Below, piece by piece: positions 1 through 7,267 of a stretch of DNA of 64,000 bases (the stretch's first letter is position 1; each line of letters begins with the position of its first letter). Origin of the DNA: Chitinophagales bacterium (GTDB taxonomy: Bacteria; Bacteroidota; Bacteroidia; Chitinophagales; CAIOSU01); assembly GCA_018401955.1 (NCBI GenBank), contig JAGYJT010000001.1, positions 124,001 to 188,000 of the forward strand, read 5' to 3'. Under the pieces are notes generated by a model. The model had not been told where the DNA came from. It ran no database searches and saw only the letters and a list, made by a program, of their open reading frames with translations. The translations under genes and the position numbers were made by a program.

Positions 1-248
1 TCACAATCTCCTACATAATTATGTACAAAATCTAGGAATATAGGTTTAGAATAACTAAGGTTTTCAGCCAATTTACTGGCCATTTCCCCAATCATAAAAG
101 CCTTCTTAATTATCTCATACTGATAGCCTGTTTTTACACGAACGCGCACATTGCCCTTTTTGCCCATCACCCAAAAATCTTGATGTGCTGAAGTTTTTTG
201 GGGCATAAATATGCCTAGCACAAGCCAAACTATTATTACTAACCTCAT
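1..248 (-). CDS. N-terminal part of a secreted hypothetical protein (runs off the window)
   Basis: An open frame starts at ATG 248 and reads leftward without a stop to base 1, giving at least 82 codons. The first ~21 residues (MRLVIIVWLVLGIFMPQKTSA) look like a Sec signal peptide with a cleavage site after TSA, so the product is probably exported. The mature start (HQDFWVMGKKGNVRVRVKTG) matches no family I recognise. The gene lies downstream of the ribonucleotide reductase on the same strand, separated from it by a strong terminator, so it probably has its own promoter. Only the N-terminus is visible, so function cannot be assigned. Confidence 0.6.
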   Translation of the reverse strand, partial: MRLVIIVWLVLGIFMPQKTSAHQDFWVMGKKGNVRVRVKTGYQYEIIKKAFMIGEMASKLAENLSYSKPIFLDFVHNYVGDC

Positions 249-325
249 GATGTTACCTTTTGCAGCTATAAACGCAATTAATCAATTAACATTATGCAAT
301 ACAACAACTGATTGTAACAATACTC

Positions 326-365
326 CCTAAAAACAGCACCGCCCTCCTGGCGGGGAGGGCGGTGC
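326..365 (-). terminator. Rho-independent terminator downstream of nrdJ
   Basis: A perfect 12-bp stem (GCACCGCCCTCC at 336-347, complement at 354-365) has a 6-nt loop. Read on the minus strand it is followed by TGTTTTTAG, a T-rich tail. It lies about 150 nt after the nrdJ stop codon. Confidence 0.8.
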
Positions 366-468
366 ACATTTCAAAACTCAGTTAGTATTGTATTGGTAAT
401 TATCAATAGAATTGGAGCAACGGCGTTGTTTGGCTTTAGTGCTCTTCGTGGGCGGGCCAGCGCGCGCA

Positions 469-492
469 CCCTTCGACAGGCTCAGGATGACA
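469..492. repeat. Short intergenic repeat motif (CCTTCGACAGGCTCAGGATGACA type)
   Basis: The motif CCTTCGACAGGCTCAGGATG, which reads CATCCTGAGCCTGTCGAAGG on the other strand, sits between nrdJ and its terminator. From memory this string recurs in intergenic DNA of many unrelated bacterial genomes. Only one copy was noticed in this window, so calling it a repeat rests on recall and not on the sequence here. Confidence 0.35.
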
Positions 493-515
493 TGCTAGGC
501 ATCAACCTTAAACAA

Positions 516-3152
516 TCAACCACACTTGCTATGGCCGCAGCTTTTGCAGTTTAGGCAGCCTTCTTCGTATACTAGGCTATTTTCGCTGCAATTAGGGCAT
601 TGGCGCTCGGTGGGTAGGGTGCCGTTGGGTATAAACTTTTTAAGCGAACGGGCCACACCGGCTTTCCAAGTGTTCAAGTCATTGCCTTCCAAGTGTAGGT
701 TCTCTACAATATCCACCGCATACTGTATTGGCATGCCGTGGCGCAATACACCCGAGATAAGCTTGGCATAGTTCCAATATTCTTTGGTAAACGAGCGGCT
801 TAGGCCCTCAATGGTTACTTTGTAGCCATCACGGTCTTGGAACTGGAAATCGTAGCGCGATTTGCCATCTTCATCTTTATTGCGCAGCACCCACCCTTTG
901 TTTACATAGCTAGGCGTAAGGAAAGAATCCTCAGCACGGCCGGTAAAGATTTCGTAAGGGCGGCCTTTGTACAAGCCTACCACCGCAATCCATTTCTCGT
1001 TGTTGTTGTTAAAACGGATAAACTCGGCCTCCAAAGCATGCGGACGAACCGGCGCAACGGTTTCTACAAACTCGTTGTTCGATTTCTCCGAAACTTCTTT
1101 TTTCTCTTTTTTATCCTTGCTATCATCAGCAATCAATACCCCGCTGCGTGAGCCATCGCGGTATACGGTAATGCCTTTGCAGCCGCTTTCCCAGCCGGTC
1201 ATGTATATCTGGCTTACCATCTCTTCCGGCGTTTCGTTAGGGATGTTAACGGTTACGCTTATCGAGTGGTCAACCCATTTTTGGATGGCACCTTGCAATT
1301 TCACTTTCATTACCCAATCCACATCATTAGCAGTGGCGTTGTGGTATGGCGAGGTAGCAATTATCTCGTTCAATTTTTCAGTGTCCCAAGTGGCAACTTC
1401 CTCTGGCTGATAGCCTTGTGCCTCAAGCCAAGTAGTAAACTTATGGTGGAACACGTGGTACTCTTCCCAGCTATCGCCTACTCCATCCACAAAATCCACA
1501 CGGCTCTTTTGGTCGTTAGGGTTTACTTTGCGGCGGCGCTTGTAGCTTACCATAAAGGCAGGCTCCACACCACTGGTGGTTTGGGTCATCAAGCTGGTAG
1601 TGCCCGTAGGTGCAATGGTAAGCAAGGCAATGTTGCGGCGGCCATACTTCACCATATCATCATACAAGCCTGGGTCGGCTTCTTTGATGCGGTTGATAAA
1701 CGGATTGTTCTTTTCGCGCTCGCTATCAAAAATTGGGAACTTACCACGGTCGCGGGCCATGGCTACACTGCTGCGGTAAGCCTCTAGCGCCAAGGTTTTT
1801 TGTACGGTAGTAGCAAACTCCACACTCTCCTCAGAACCATAGCGAATGCCCAAAGCGGCCATCATATCGCCTTCGGCAGTGATGCCTACACCAGTACGGC
1901 GACCTTCGATGCACTTCTTGCGTATTTTGTGCCAAAGCTCAAACTCGGTGCGCTTCAACTCAAACGGCTCTGGGTCGTTTTCTATTTTTTTGATGATGGC
2001 ATCCACTTTCTCCAGCTCCAGGTCAACAATATCATCCATGATGCGCTGGGCCATTTGGGCATGTTGCTTAAATGCCTCAAAGTTGAACTTAGCCTCTGGC
2101 GTAAACGGATTCTCTACATAATTATATAGGTTGATGGCCAATAGGCGGCAGCTATCGTAAGGGCAAAGTGGAATTTCGCCACAAGGGTTGGTGCTCACCG
2201 TTTGGAAACCCAAATCGGCATAACAATCCGGTATCGACTCATTGATAACCGTATCCCAAAACAAAATACCCGGCTCGGCAGATTTCCAAGCATTGTGGAT
2301 GATTTTGTTCCAAAGGGTTTTGGCATCAATTTCAGTAGCAACGCGCGGCTGCAATGCGTTTACCGGAAACTGCTGCTTGTATGGCGTGCCCGCTTTCACG
2401 GCCTTCATAAATTCATGGTCAATTTTTACCGATACGTTGGCGCCGGTAACCTTGGTACCATCCAACTTAGCATCGATAAACTTCTCTGCATCGGGGTGCT
2501 TAATAGAGATAGACAACATTAGTGCACCACGGCGACCGTCTTGGGCCACTTCGCGGGTACTGTTGCTAAACCGCTCCATAAACGGCACCACACCAGTGCT
2601 GGTAAGGGCGCTGTTCATTACCGGGCTACCAGCAGGGCGAATGTGCGAAAGGTCGTGGCCTACCCCACCACGGCGTTTCATCAATTGTACCTGCTCTTCG
2701 TCGGTTTTCATTACGTTGCCGTAGCTATCGGCATTATCGTAGCTACCAATTACAAAGCAGTTGCTCAAAGAGGCCACTTGAAAATTGTTGCCGATACCCG
2801 TCATAGGGCCGCCTTGTGGTACTATGTACTTAAAATCTTTAAGTACGGCGTACACCTCCTCAACGCTGTAAGCATTGGGGTAGCGAGCCTCCATGCGGGC
2901 AATTTCGCGGGCCATGCGCCAGTGCATATCGTCTGGCGACTTTTCATAAATGTTGCCGAAAGAGTCCTTAAGTGCGTACTTATTAATCCAAACGCTGGCA
3001 GCTAGCTCATCGCCTTTAAAATACTTTACGCTTGCCGCTAGGGCTTCTTCGTAAGTGTATGTTTTTAGGGCTTTGGCAGTAGTTTTCATGGGGGTAGTAG
3101 TTTCGGTGGTAGCATTAGTAGTACCCACCAAAGTGTCGGCTTCTTTAAACAT
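516..3152 (-). CDS. nrdJ: Adenosylcobalamin-dependent (class II) ribonucleotide reductase
   Basis: Converts ribonucleotides to deoxyribonucleotides in the cytoplasm using an adenosylcobalamin-generated thiyl radical. The 878-residue product has the family hallmark TNPCGEIPL (Cys324 and Glu326 in the radical-site loop), the SNCF motif near Cys132, and the PTGTTS segment of the catalytic barrel. The C-terminus is a cysteine-rich tail (CPNC, CLNCKSCGHSKCG), as in long NrdJ proteins, which probably binds zinc and helps re-reduce the active site. The length is normal for the zinc-tailed class II type. ATG 3152 is used; a second Met at residue 22 is possible. No cobalamin riboswitch was found upstream. 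The gene is monocistronic, with a terminator at 326-365. Confidence 0.95.
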   Translation of the reverse strand: MFKEADTLVGTTNATTETTTPMKTTAKALKTYTYEEALAASVKYFKGDELAASVWINKYALKDSFGNIYEKSPDDMHWRMAREIARMEARYPNAYSVEEVYAVLKDFKYIVPQGGPMTGIGNNFQVASLSNCFVIGSYDNADSYGNVMKTDEEQVQLMKRRGGVGHDLSHIRPAGSPVMNSALTSTGVVPFMERFSNSTREVAQDGRRGALMLSISIKHPDAEKFIDAKLDGTKVTGANVSVKIDHEFMKAVKAGTPYKQQFPVNALQPRVATEIDAKTLWNKIIHNAWKSAEPGILFWDTVINESIPDCYADLGFQTVSTNPCGEIPLCPYDSCRLLAINLYNYVENPFTPEAKFNFEAFKQHAQMAQRIMDDIVDLELEKVDAIIKKIENDPEPFELKRTEFELWHKIRKKCIEGRRTGVGITAEGDMMAALGIRYGSEESVEFATTVQKTLALEAYRSSVAMARDRGKFPIFDSEREKNNPFINRIKEADPGLYDDMVKYGRRNIALLTIAPTGTTSLMTQTTSGVEPAFMVSYKRRRKVNPNDQKSRVDFVDGVGDSWEEYHVFHHKFTTWLEAQGYQPEEVATWDTEKLNEIIATSPYHNATANDVDWVMKVKLQGAIQKWVDHSISVTVNIPNETPEEMVSQIYMTGWESGCKGITVYRDGSRSGVLIADDSKDKKEKKEVSEKSNNEFVETVAPVRPHALEAEFIRFNNNNEKWIAVVGLYKGRPYEIFTGRAEDSFLTPSYVNKGWVLRNKDEDGKSRYDFQFQDRDGYKVTIEGLSRSFTKEYWNYAKLISGVLRHGMPIQYAVDIVENLHLEGNDLNTWKAGVARSLKKFIPNGTLPTERQCPNCSENSLVYEEGCLNCKSCGHSKCG

Positions 3153-3371
3153 GGCTAGCTAATTTTCAACGTTTACTGAGGATTAATAATTCCGGGAGTA
3201 TGCCTGGAAAGTGGTTTCAAAATACACTTCCTATTTGCTGATAACAAAAAAAACAAGGGATAGTTAATAACATAAAAAATGTGCATTGTGTGCAAAAAAT
3301 TGTGCCGATTCCCTTGCCCGTTTCGTCACCATCACCTAAAGAGGTGAATAGTAAAATGGAGTGTAAAGTTA

Positions 3372-3403
3372 TTTGGATTGTTTCTAAACAAGCTATATTT
3401 TTG
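3372..3403 (+). promoter_or_regulatory. Bacteroidota-type promoter for the small Cys-rich gene
   Basis: TTTG (3372-3375), a 20-nt spacer and TATTTTTG (3396-3403) match the known Bacteroidota sigma-ABfr consensus (TTTG, 19-21 nt, TAnnTTTG). The start codon at 3431 follows 27 nt later. This is the best two-box promoter match seen in the window. Confidence 0.65.
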
Positions 3404-3430
3404 ACCAAACATTACCCACATTCTTTCCAC

Positions 3431-3592
3431 ATGAACAAAACCTTGCAGCGTACCCGCATTATAGAAGGCGCCCCTGAACCCAAGCAGGCGAAAACGGCCT
3501 ATTGCTTATTTGTGTGCGAGAAAAAAGAATGCTGCAAGAAGTACAAAAAGAAAGGCAAAGAACCTTGTAAGAAATGCCCACGAAGGGGTTGA
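3431..3592 (+). CDS. Small Cys/Lys-rich hypothetical protein (53 aa)
   Basis: The frame can be extended upstream to 3281, but the ATG at 3431 fits better because a consensus promoter ends at 3403. The 53-residue product starts MNKTLQRTRIIEGAPEPKQA. Its basic C-terminal half carries five cysteines (CLFVCEKKECCKKY, then CKKCP), separated by lysines. The spacing could bind a metal or form disulfides, but I know no function. There is no signal peptide, so it is probably cytoplasmic. The C-terminus stops just before intergenic TTGATTGG-type repeats. Confidence 0.6.
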   Translation: MNKTLQRTRIIEGAPEPKQAKTAYCLFVCEKKECCKKYKKKGKEPCKKCPRRG

Positions 3593-3648
3593 TTGGTTGA
3601 TTGGTTATTGGTAATTAAGATACCGCCATTGCGAAAACCACCCCCAGC

Positions 3649-3861
3649 CCGTCATTGCGAAAGCCTGTATCCCTGCTTAAATAAACAATAAACTTAACAG
3701 GCTTGTGGCAATCCGCCTACGAATACAACCACCACACCCCACCAACCGCCAAAACCGATACCCTACAATACGTAAAAGTGCAACATTTGGAACCGGTTGC
3801 TCTCTCAGGGGATTGCCACGTCGTTCGGTTGCTTCGCAACTTCTCTCCTCGCAATGACGGG
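3649..3861. repeat. Palindromic dispersed element, copy 1
   Basis: The element begins CCGTCATTGCGAAA and ends TCGCAATGACGG, so its ends are inverted repeats. It shares internal blocks with 41799-42037: GGCAATCCGCCTACGA, GTAAAAGTGCAACATTTG and CTCTCTCAGGGGATT. A partial extra end (CGCCATTGCGAAAACC) lies at 3623-3640. It overlaps the 3' end of the minus-strand gene at 3677-4429 and supplies that gene's last codons and stop. No transposase is encoded, so it resembles a MITE-like or REP-like element. Confidence 0.7.
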
Positions 3862-4429
3862 TATGGGTACAAAACCACGCAACACGTAAGTTCCTCTCCC
3901 TATGGGAGAGGCTAGGTGAGGGCAACACTACACCAAACTCAAACACCCTACTATGCCAACTATCCTTAAACGGCACCTCCCATTTGGTGCGGAGGTCGGC
4001 GAGAGTTTCTACAAGGTTGTTGTATACTATGGTATCGGCAGTAATAGCGCCATCAGCAACCAACGCTTCAAAGCCAGCCCTGTTAGCCGAGCGCACCTCC
4101 CCATCTACTTGGTAGGCCACATTAAACCTATCGAAAAAATCTACCCCATACCGGGCGCCTAGGCCCATAATAAAGTGCACCGAACTATCAATAGAGCAGC
4201 CGCTCACGCCCACTTCGCGCTCATCGGCAGCCAACACCACAAAGCGGTTGTATAGCAAGGCACCGCCAGCGGTTACCTTTAGTTTGTGTGCGGTCCATTC
4301 AGCCACAAAGGCCTCAATGTCGTGCGATACCTTATCCGCCTCGTCGGCAGTAAAAGGGCGATTGCTTTGGTATATCCATACACGGCTAGCCGTGGGCAGT
4401 TCGGTGAAAAGGTTGTTCAACTCGTTCAT
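3677..4429 (-). CDS. Conserved protein of the Bacteroidota family often labelled 'ABC transporter ATPase', with a repeat-derived C-terminal extension
   Basis: The first ~170 residues resemble a short conserved Bacteroidota protein commonly annotated, without good reason, as an ABC transporter ATPase: SRVWIYQSNRPFT, GCSIDSSVHFI and a usual C-terminal end near WEVPFKDSWHSR. I see no Walker motifs, so transport ATPase activity is not supported. I start it at ATG 4429 (MNELNNLF); an upstream ATG at 4468 adds 13 residues of poor context. After WHSR the frame continues for ~75 residues through intergenic repeats, producing LPSPSLSHRERN and RHCEERSCEATERRGN, which are typical translations of repeat DNA. 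The ancestral stop has evidently been lost. Function unknown. Confidence 0.65.
   Translation of the reverse strand: MNELNNLFTELPTASRVWIYQSNRPFTADEADKVSHDIEAFVAEWTAHKLKVTAGGALLYNRFVVLAADEREVGVSGCSIDSSVHFIMGLGARYGVDFFDRFNVAYQVDGEVRSANRAGFEALVADGAITADTIVYNNLVETLADLRTKWEVPFKDSWHSRVFEFGVVLPSPSLSHRERNLRVAWFCTHTRHCEERSCEATERRGNPLREQPVPNVALLRIVGYRFWRLVGCGGCIRRRIATSLLSLLFI
3893..3911. repeat. Short palindrome CCTCTCCCTATGGGAGAGG
   Basis: A 7-bp perfect stem with a 5-nt loop lies immediately next to the palindromic element at 3649-3861, in the translated tail of the minus-strand gene. It is of the kind CCTCTCC/GGAGAGG that recurs in intergenic repeats. No T-run follows on either strand, so it is not a terminator. 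Confidence 0.45.
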
Positions 4430-4567
4430 AATGGCAAAATAACGGATTTGGGTTGAGATTGGTTTCAAAGGGAAAACAGATAAAGTATGTCACCCAAAAT
4501 AAGTGTTAAGATTTTCGAGTAATGAACTATTTGGCTAATTTTGAATGTATATCATCTAGGAAAGCAT

Positions 4568-4804
4568 ATGCCTGAGTTGTTTAGAATGTTCGGAATTAGA
4601 TTTTTCTTTTTCAGCAATGAACATTTACCGATTCACGTGCATGTTAGAAACGCCGATGGCACAGCCAAATTTGAAATTAAGCCCCTCAAATTGATTGAGA
4701 ATAAAGGTATGAAACAAAAGGATATTTATTTGGCTGAAAGCATCATTGAGGAAAATGCTGATATTATAGAACAAAAATGGAATGAGTACTTCGGAACAAA
4801 ATAA
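4568..4804 (+). CDS. DUF4160 family protein
   Basis: The 78-residue protein from ATG 4568 (MPELFRMFGIRFFFFSNEH) has the DUF4160 signature FFFFSNEHLPIHVHV, with paired histidines, followed by a helical C-terminus. The preceding AGGAAAG is a reasonable ribosome-binding site. A start at 4541 would add nine residues lacking family support. The reading frame overlaps the DUF2442 gene that follows, so the two are translationally coupled. In other bacteria DUF4160 and DUF2442 genes occur as neighbours and have been suspected to be toxin-antitoxin-like, but no activity is established that I know of. Confidence 0.75.
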   Translation: MPELFRMFGIRFFFFSNEHLPIHVHVRNADGTAKFEIKPLKLIENKGMKQKDIYLAESIIEENADIIEQKWNEYFGTK

Positions 4805-5042
4805 GTCGGTTATGGTATCTGCAATAAAAGTATGGTTTGAGAATCGAACGATATTTGTTAAACTATCCGACGGTAGAACGGTAAGTGCAGCTGTAGATAG
4901 CTACCCAAACCTACGTAAAGGCACACCTGCCCAATGGAATGCCTATGAGCTATGGAATGATGGACAATGGATTCATTGGGAAGAGCTGGACGAGGACCTA
5001 TCAGTAGAGGGCTTCTTTAATCAGGATAGCGAAGCTGCTTGA
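4782..5042 (+). CDS. DUF2442 family protein
   Basis: The 86-residue product has the DUF2442 pattern: a short beta-rich first half (VWFENRTIFVKLSDGRTVS), a PNLRKGTPAQWNAYEL segment, then a Trp-rich HWEELDEDLSVEGFF end. This fold is thought to resemble the NE0471 N-terminal domain. The start at 4782 overlaps the DUF4160 gene by 23 nt; an alternative ATG at 4812 would begin 7 nt after its stop. The pair forms a compact two-gene operon. Function is unknown, and a partner role in a small regulatory or addiction module is a guess from context. Confidence 0.75.
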   Translation: MSTSEQNKSVMVSAIKVWFENRTIFVKLSDGRTVSAAVDSYPNLRKGTPAQWNAYELWNDGQWIHWEELDEDLSVEGFFNQDSEAA

Positions 5043-5105
5043 TTTAAAGCCCGCTTTGGCAGCAGCTCACAAAGAAAACACCTTCCAAACCCATATTACT
5101 GTCAA

Positions 5106-5257
5106 GTCCTGTAAGGACAAAATATTGGTAGCCAATTAAACTGCAATTCATTTAGTCCCGTAGGGACGGCACCCGTATTACGCTTGGTATCATCCCTACG
5201 GGATTATGTGTTACGGGGCATTTTTATGTCTACCAATATATCATCCCCAAGGGGATT
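5106..5257. repeat. Multi-hairpin dispersed element, copy 1
   Basis: Four short palindromes lie in order: GTCCTGTAAGGAC, GTCCCGTAGGGAC, ATCCCTACGGGAT and ATCCCCAAGGGGAT. An outer inverted pair ATATTGGTAG/CTACCAATAT can close the whole unit. A second copy in the same orientation lies at 5983-6132. There is no coding capacity. Confidence 0.75.
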
Positions 5258-5278
5258 TGAAAAAAGGTATGTAAGGGT

Positions 5279-5785
5279 TTAAGCAAAACCATATAGCTCA
5301 ATCTTTATTTTGGCTATCTTGACTATATAATCTATTAGAGGCTTTAATGCAGCAGGTAATTGTTCAAAAGAAAAGTCACTTTTGTTGTAAATCAATTTGC
5401 CATCTATCATCAATTTCATCTCCCAAGTATCTAAAGCCAGCATTGAGTTTATGTCGTCTGCTTGGCTGTAGTTGGTAAGACCCTCTACTAATTTCCTAAC
5501 ATTCTCAATTTCTTCATCAGTAAGTACTTTAGAAAAAGTACACCTTTCTCTTTTCTTGCAATATTGAAATTTATGGGCATCCACCACATTGTCATTTATA
5601 ACAATTGAGTACCTGACATCTTGATCCGATCCAGAAGGATAAAAGTAAAGTTCAACCCAACTGCCAGGGTTGGCCTTGGCTACTATACCCAGCAAAAGTA
5701 TCCCAGCAAACAATATTATGTTTTTCTTGATATATATCCCTATTTTGTCTACTTGCTTATTTAAAGCCTTTCTGATTACCACCAC
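5279..5785 (-). CDS. Hypothetical exported protein (168 aa)
   Basis: The N-terminus is basic (MVVIRKALNKQVDKIGIYIKK), followed by a hydrophobic stretch (NIILFAGILLLGIVAKA) and ANPGSW, consistent with a signal peptide or membrane anchor with a long n-region. The remainder is soluble, with a Cys pair (YCKKRERC) in the middle and a helical C-terminus. I recognise no family. The gene is isolated and is bracketed by the two direct copies of the multi-hairpin element (5106-5257 and 5983-6132). Confidence 0.55.
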   Translation of the reverse strand: MVVIRKALNKQVDKIGIYIKKNIILFAGILLLGIVAKANPGSWVELYFYPSGSDQDVRYSIVINDNVVDAHKFQYCKKRERCTFSKVLTDEEIENVRKLVEGLTNYSQADDINSMLALDTWEMKLMIDGKLIYNKSDFSFEQLPAALKPLIDYIVKIAKIKIELYGFA

Positions 5786-5982
5786 AATTTACCAATAAAC
5801 TAACTTATAGTATAAATTAGTCTGACGAATACCTGCAAGCGAAGTAAAAATGCCTAGCCTGCGAGTACCTTAAATCGTGCTTCGTCCGAACAAACATAAC
5901 ACCTATATTCTAACCACAAAGGCCGCAAAGAAAAAACCACAACGAACACAAAGAATTATTGCAAGGCTTGCTAATGTCAAAT

Positions 5983-6132
5983 GTCCTGTAGGGACAAGAT
6001 ATTGGTAGCGAAAGCCCGCCGCGGTTCAATATAGTCCCATAGGGACGGCACCTACACAGTGCGAGTAACATCCCTACGGGATTATTGCGTTATAGGACTC
6101 ACAACCTACCAATATTGCATCCCCACGGGATT
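5983..6132. repeat. Multi-hairpin dispersed element, copy 2
   Basis: It has the same order of palindromes as copy 1 (GTCCTGTAGGGAC, GTCCCATAGGGAC, ATCCCTACGGGAT, ATCCCCACGGGAT) and the same outer pair ATATTGGTAG/CTACCAATAT. The short palindromes are conserved while the spacers between them differ. The rest of 5786-6217 holds a CACAAAGGCCGCAAAG-type A/C-rich stretch and no gene. Confidence 0.75.
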
Positions 6133-6203
6133 GGACTTGGGGCGCAAACAACCTCCCCACAAAATCTTCCATCTAGTAGCTTATGCTTTGTGGCTAAATA
6201 CCC

Positions 6204-6211
6204 TAACTTTG
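6204..6211 (+). promoter_or_regulatory. Candidate -7 element TAACTTTG for the TPR lipoprotein/thrS operon
   Basis: TAACTTTG matches the Bacteroidota -7 consensus TAnnTTTG. No clear TTTG box lies 19-21 nt upstream. The ATG follows only 6 nt later, so if this box is used the transcript would be leaderless or nearly so. Confidence 0.4.
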
Positions 6212-6217
6212 CACATC

Positions 6218-7267
6218 ATGTTATTATCTGTAATAAAATATAGCCTTTTTGTGGTGTTGCCGTGCTACCTATTGCTGGCCAGCTGCGGCACCGATGTGGA
6301 AACCCCTACCGAGCCTACCGCCCCGGTGGAGGACTCGATACCTGCCATAATAGAAAACCCGGCGCTCGACGAGGCTACCAAGCGCATTGAGCAAAACCCT
6401 GATAGCGCACAAGCGTACATCGATAGGGCCATTATCCATTATAAATTGACCAACAACAATGCGGCGTTGGCTGATTTGGACTCGGCAATGGCGCTGGATA
6501 AGTATATCCCCAAAATATACCTGCTGCAGGCCGATTTGTACTTTGTAAAGCGCGACATTGTGCGCTGCATCAAGTCGCTTGAGACTGGTGCGGAGGTATT
6601 GCCCGAAAACAAGGATATACTGTTGCTGTTGAGCCGATACTACTTTTTTAACCACGAGCACGATAAGAGCATCAAAACCGCCGACCAAGCCCTAAAGCTG
6701 GATGCCGGTTATGCGCCTGCTTACTTCCAAAAAGCCATGATTTTCTTGGAGATGAAAGATACCAGCAAGGCCATAAGCAACCTGCAAACCAGCGTGGAGC
6801 AAAACCCCGACTTTGAGGAGGCGTACCTGTTGCTGGGCGAGATATACAGCCTTAAAAAGAACCCGCTGGCCATACAGTATTACCGCAATGCGGCCAAGCT
6901 TGACCCACGAAACAACGAAACCCGCTATGCCCTGGCCCTGGCCCTGCAAGACCAAAAAAAGTACAACGAGGCACTGGAGGAGTACCGCTTGATGATAAAA
7001 GAATCGCCGCAAGACGAGAAGGCGCACTATGGCATGGGCTGGGTGTACTTTCAAATGGATAGCGTGGATAAGGCCAAAGAGAGTTTTAAAATAGTAATAC
7101 GCATTAGGCCCAACTACACCGATGCCAACTATATGATGGGTTTGATTGCCGAATCTGTTGGCGATACCGAAAATGCGTACTATTATTACGACCAAACTTT
7201 GCGCATTGACGCCTTGCACACCAATGCGCTCAATGGTTTTAATCGATTAAAGGATAAAATAAAATGA
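6218..7267 (+). CDS. TPR-repeat lipoprotein
   Basis: From ATG 6218 the product (349 aa) begins [24 protein letters not shown], a lipoprotein signal with lipobox LLASC, so it should be lipid-anchored in the envelope. An open frame extends upstream to 6059 but runs through the repeat element, so I reject that start. After a Pro/Thr-rich linker the protein is a chain of about eight tetratricopeptide repeats, with motifs such as [32 protein letters not shown] and [19 protein letters not shown] solenoids mediate protein binding. The stop overlaps the thrS start (ATGA), so the two are probably co-transcribed. Confidence 0.85.
   Translation: MLLSVIKYSLFVVLPCYLLLASCGTDVETPTEPTAPVEDSIPAIIENPALDEATKRIEQNPDSAQAYIDRAIIHYKLTNNNAALADLDSAMALDKYIPKIYLLQADLYFVKRDIVRCIKSLETGAEVLPENKDILLLLSRYYFFNHEHDKSIKTADQALKLDAGYAPAYFQKAMIFLEMKDTSKAISNLQTSVEQNPDFEEAYLLLGEIYSLKKNPLAIQYYRNAAKLDPRNNETRYALALALQDQKKYNEALEEYRLMIKESPQDEKAHYGMGWVYFQMDSVDKAKESFKIVIRIRPNYTDANYMMGLIAESVGDTENAYYYYDQTLRIDALHTNALNGFNRLKDKIK

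Noticed and set aside
516-3152. Long plus-strand open frames opposite the nrdJ gene
   Set aside because: They are antisense to a clearly conserved reading frame, have no family similarity and start without ribosome-binding sites; they come from the base composition of the real gene.
3153-3371. Possible cobalamin riboswitch upstream of nrdJ
   Set aside because: No B12-box-like GCCACTG motif or surrounding paired arms were seen in the leader; regulation by B12 is not supported.
6059-6217. Longer start for the TPR lipoprotein (53 extra residues)
   Set aside because: The extension reads through the multi-hairpin repeat and lacks signal sequence logic; the ATG at 6218 gives a proper lipoprotein signal.
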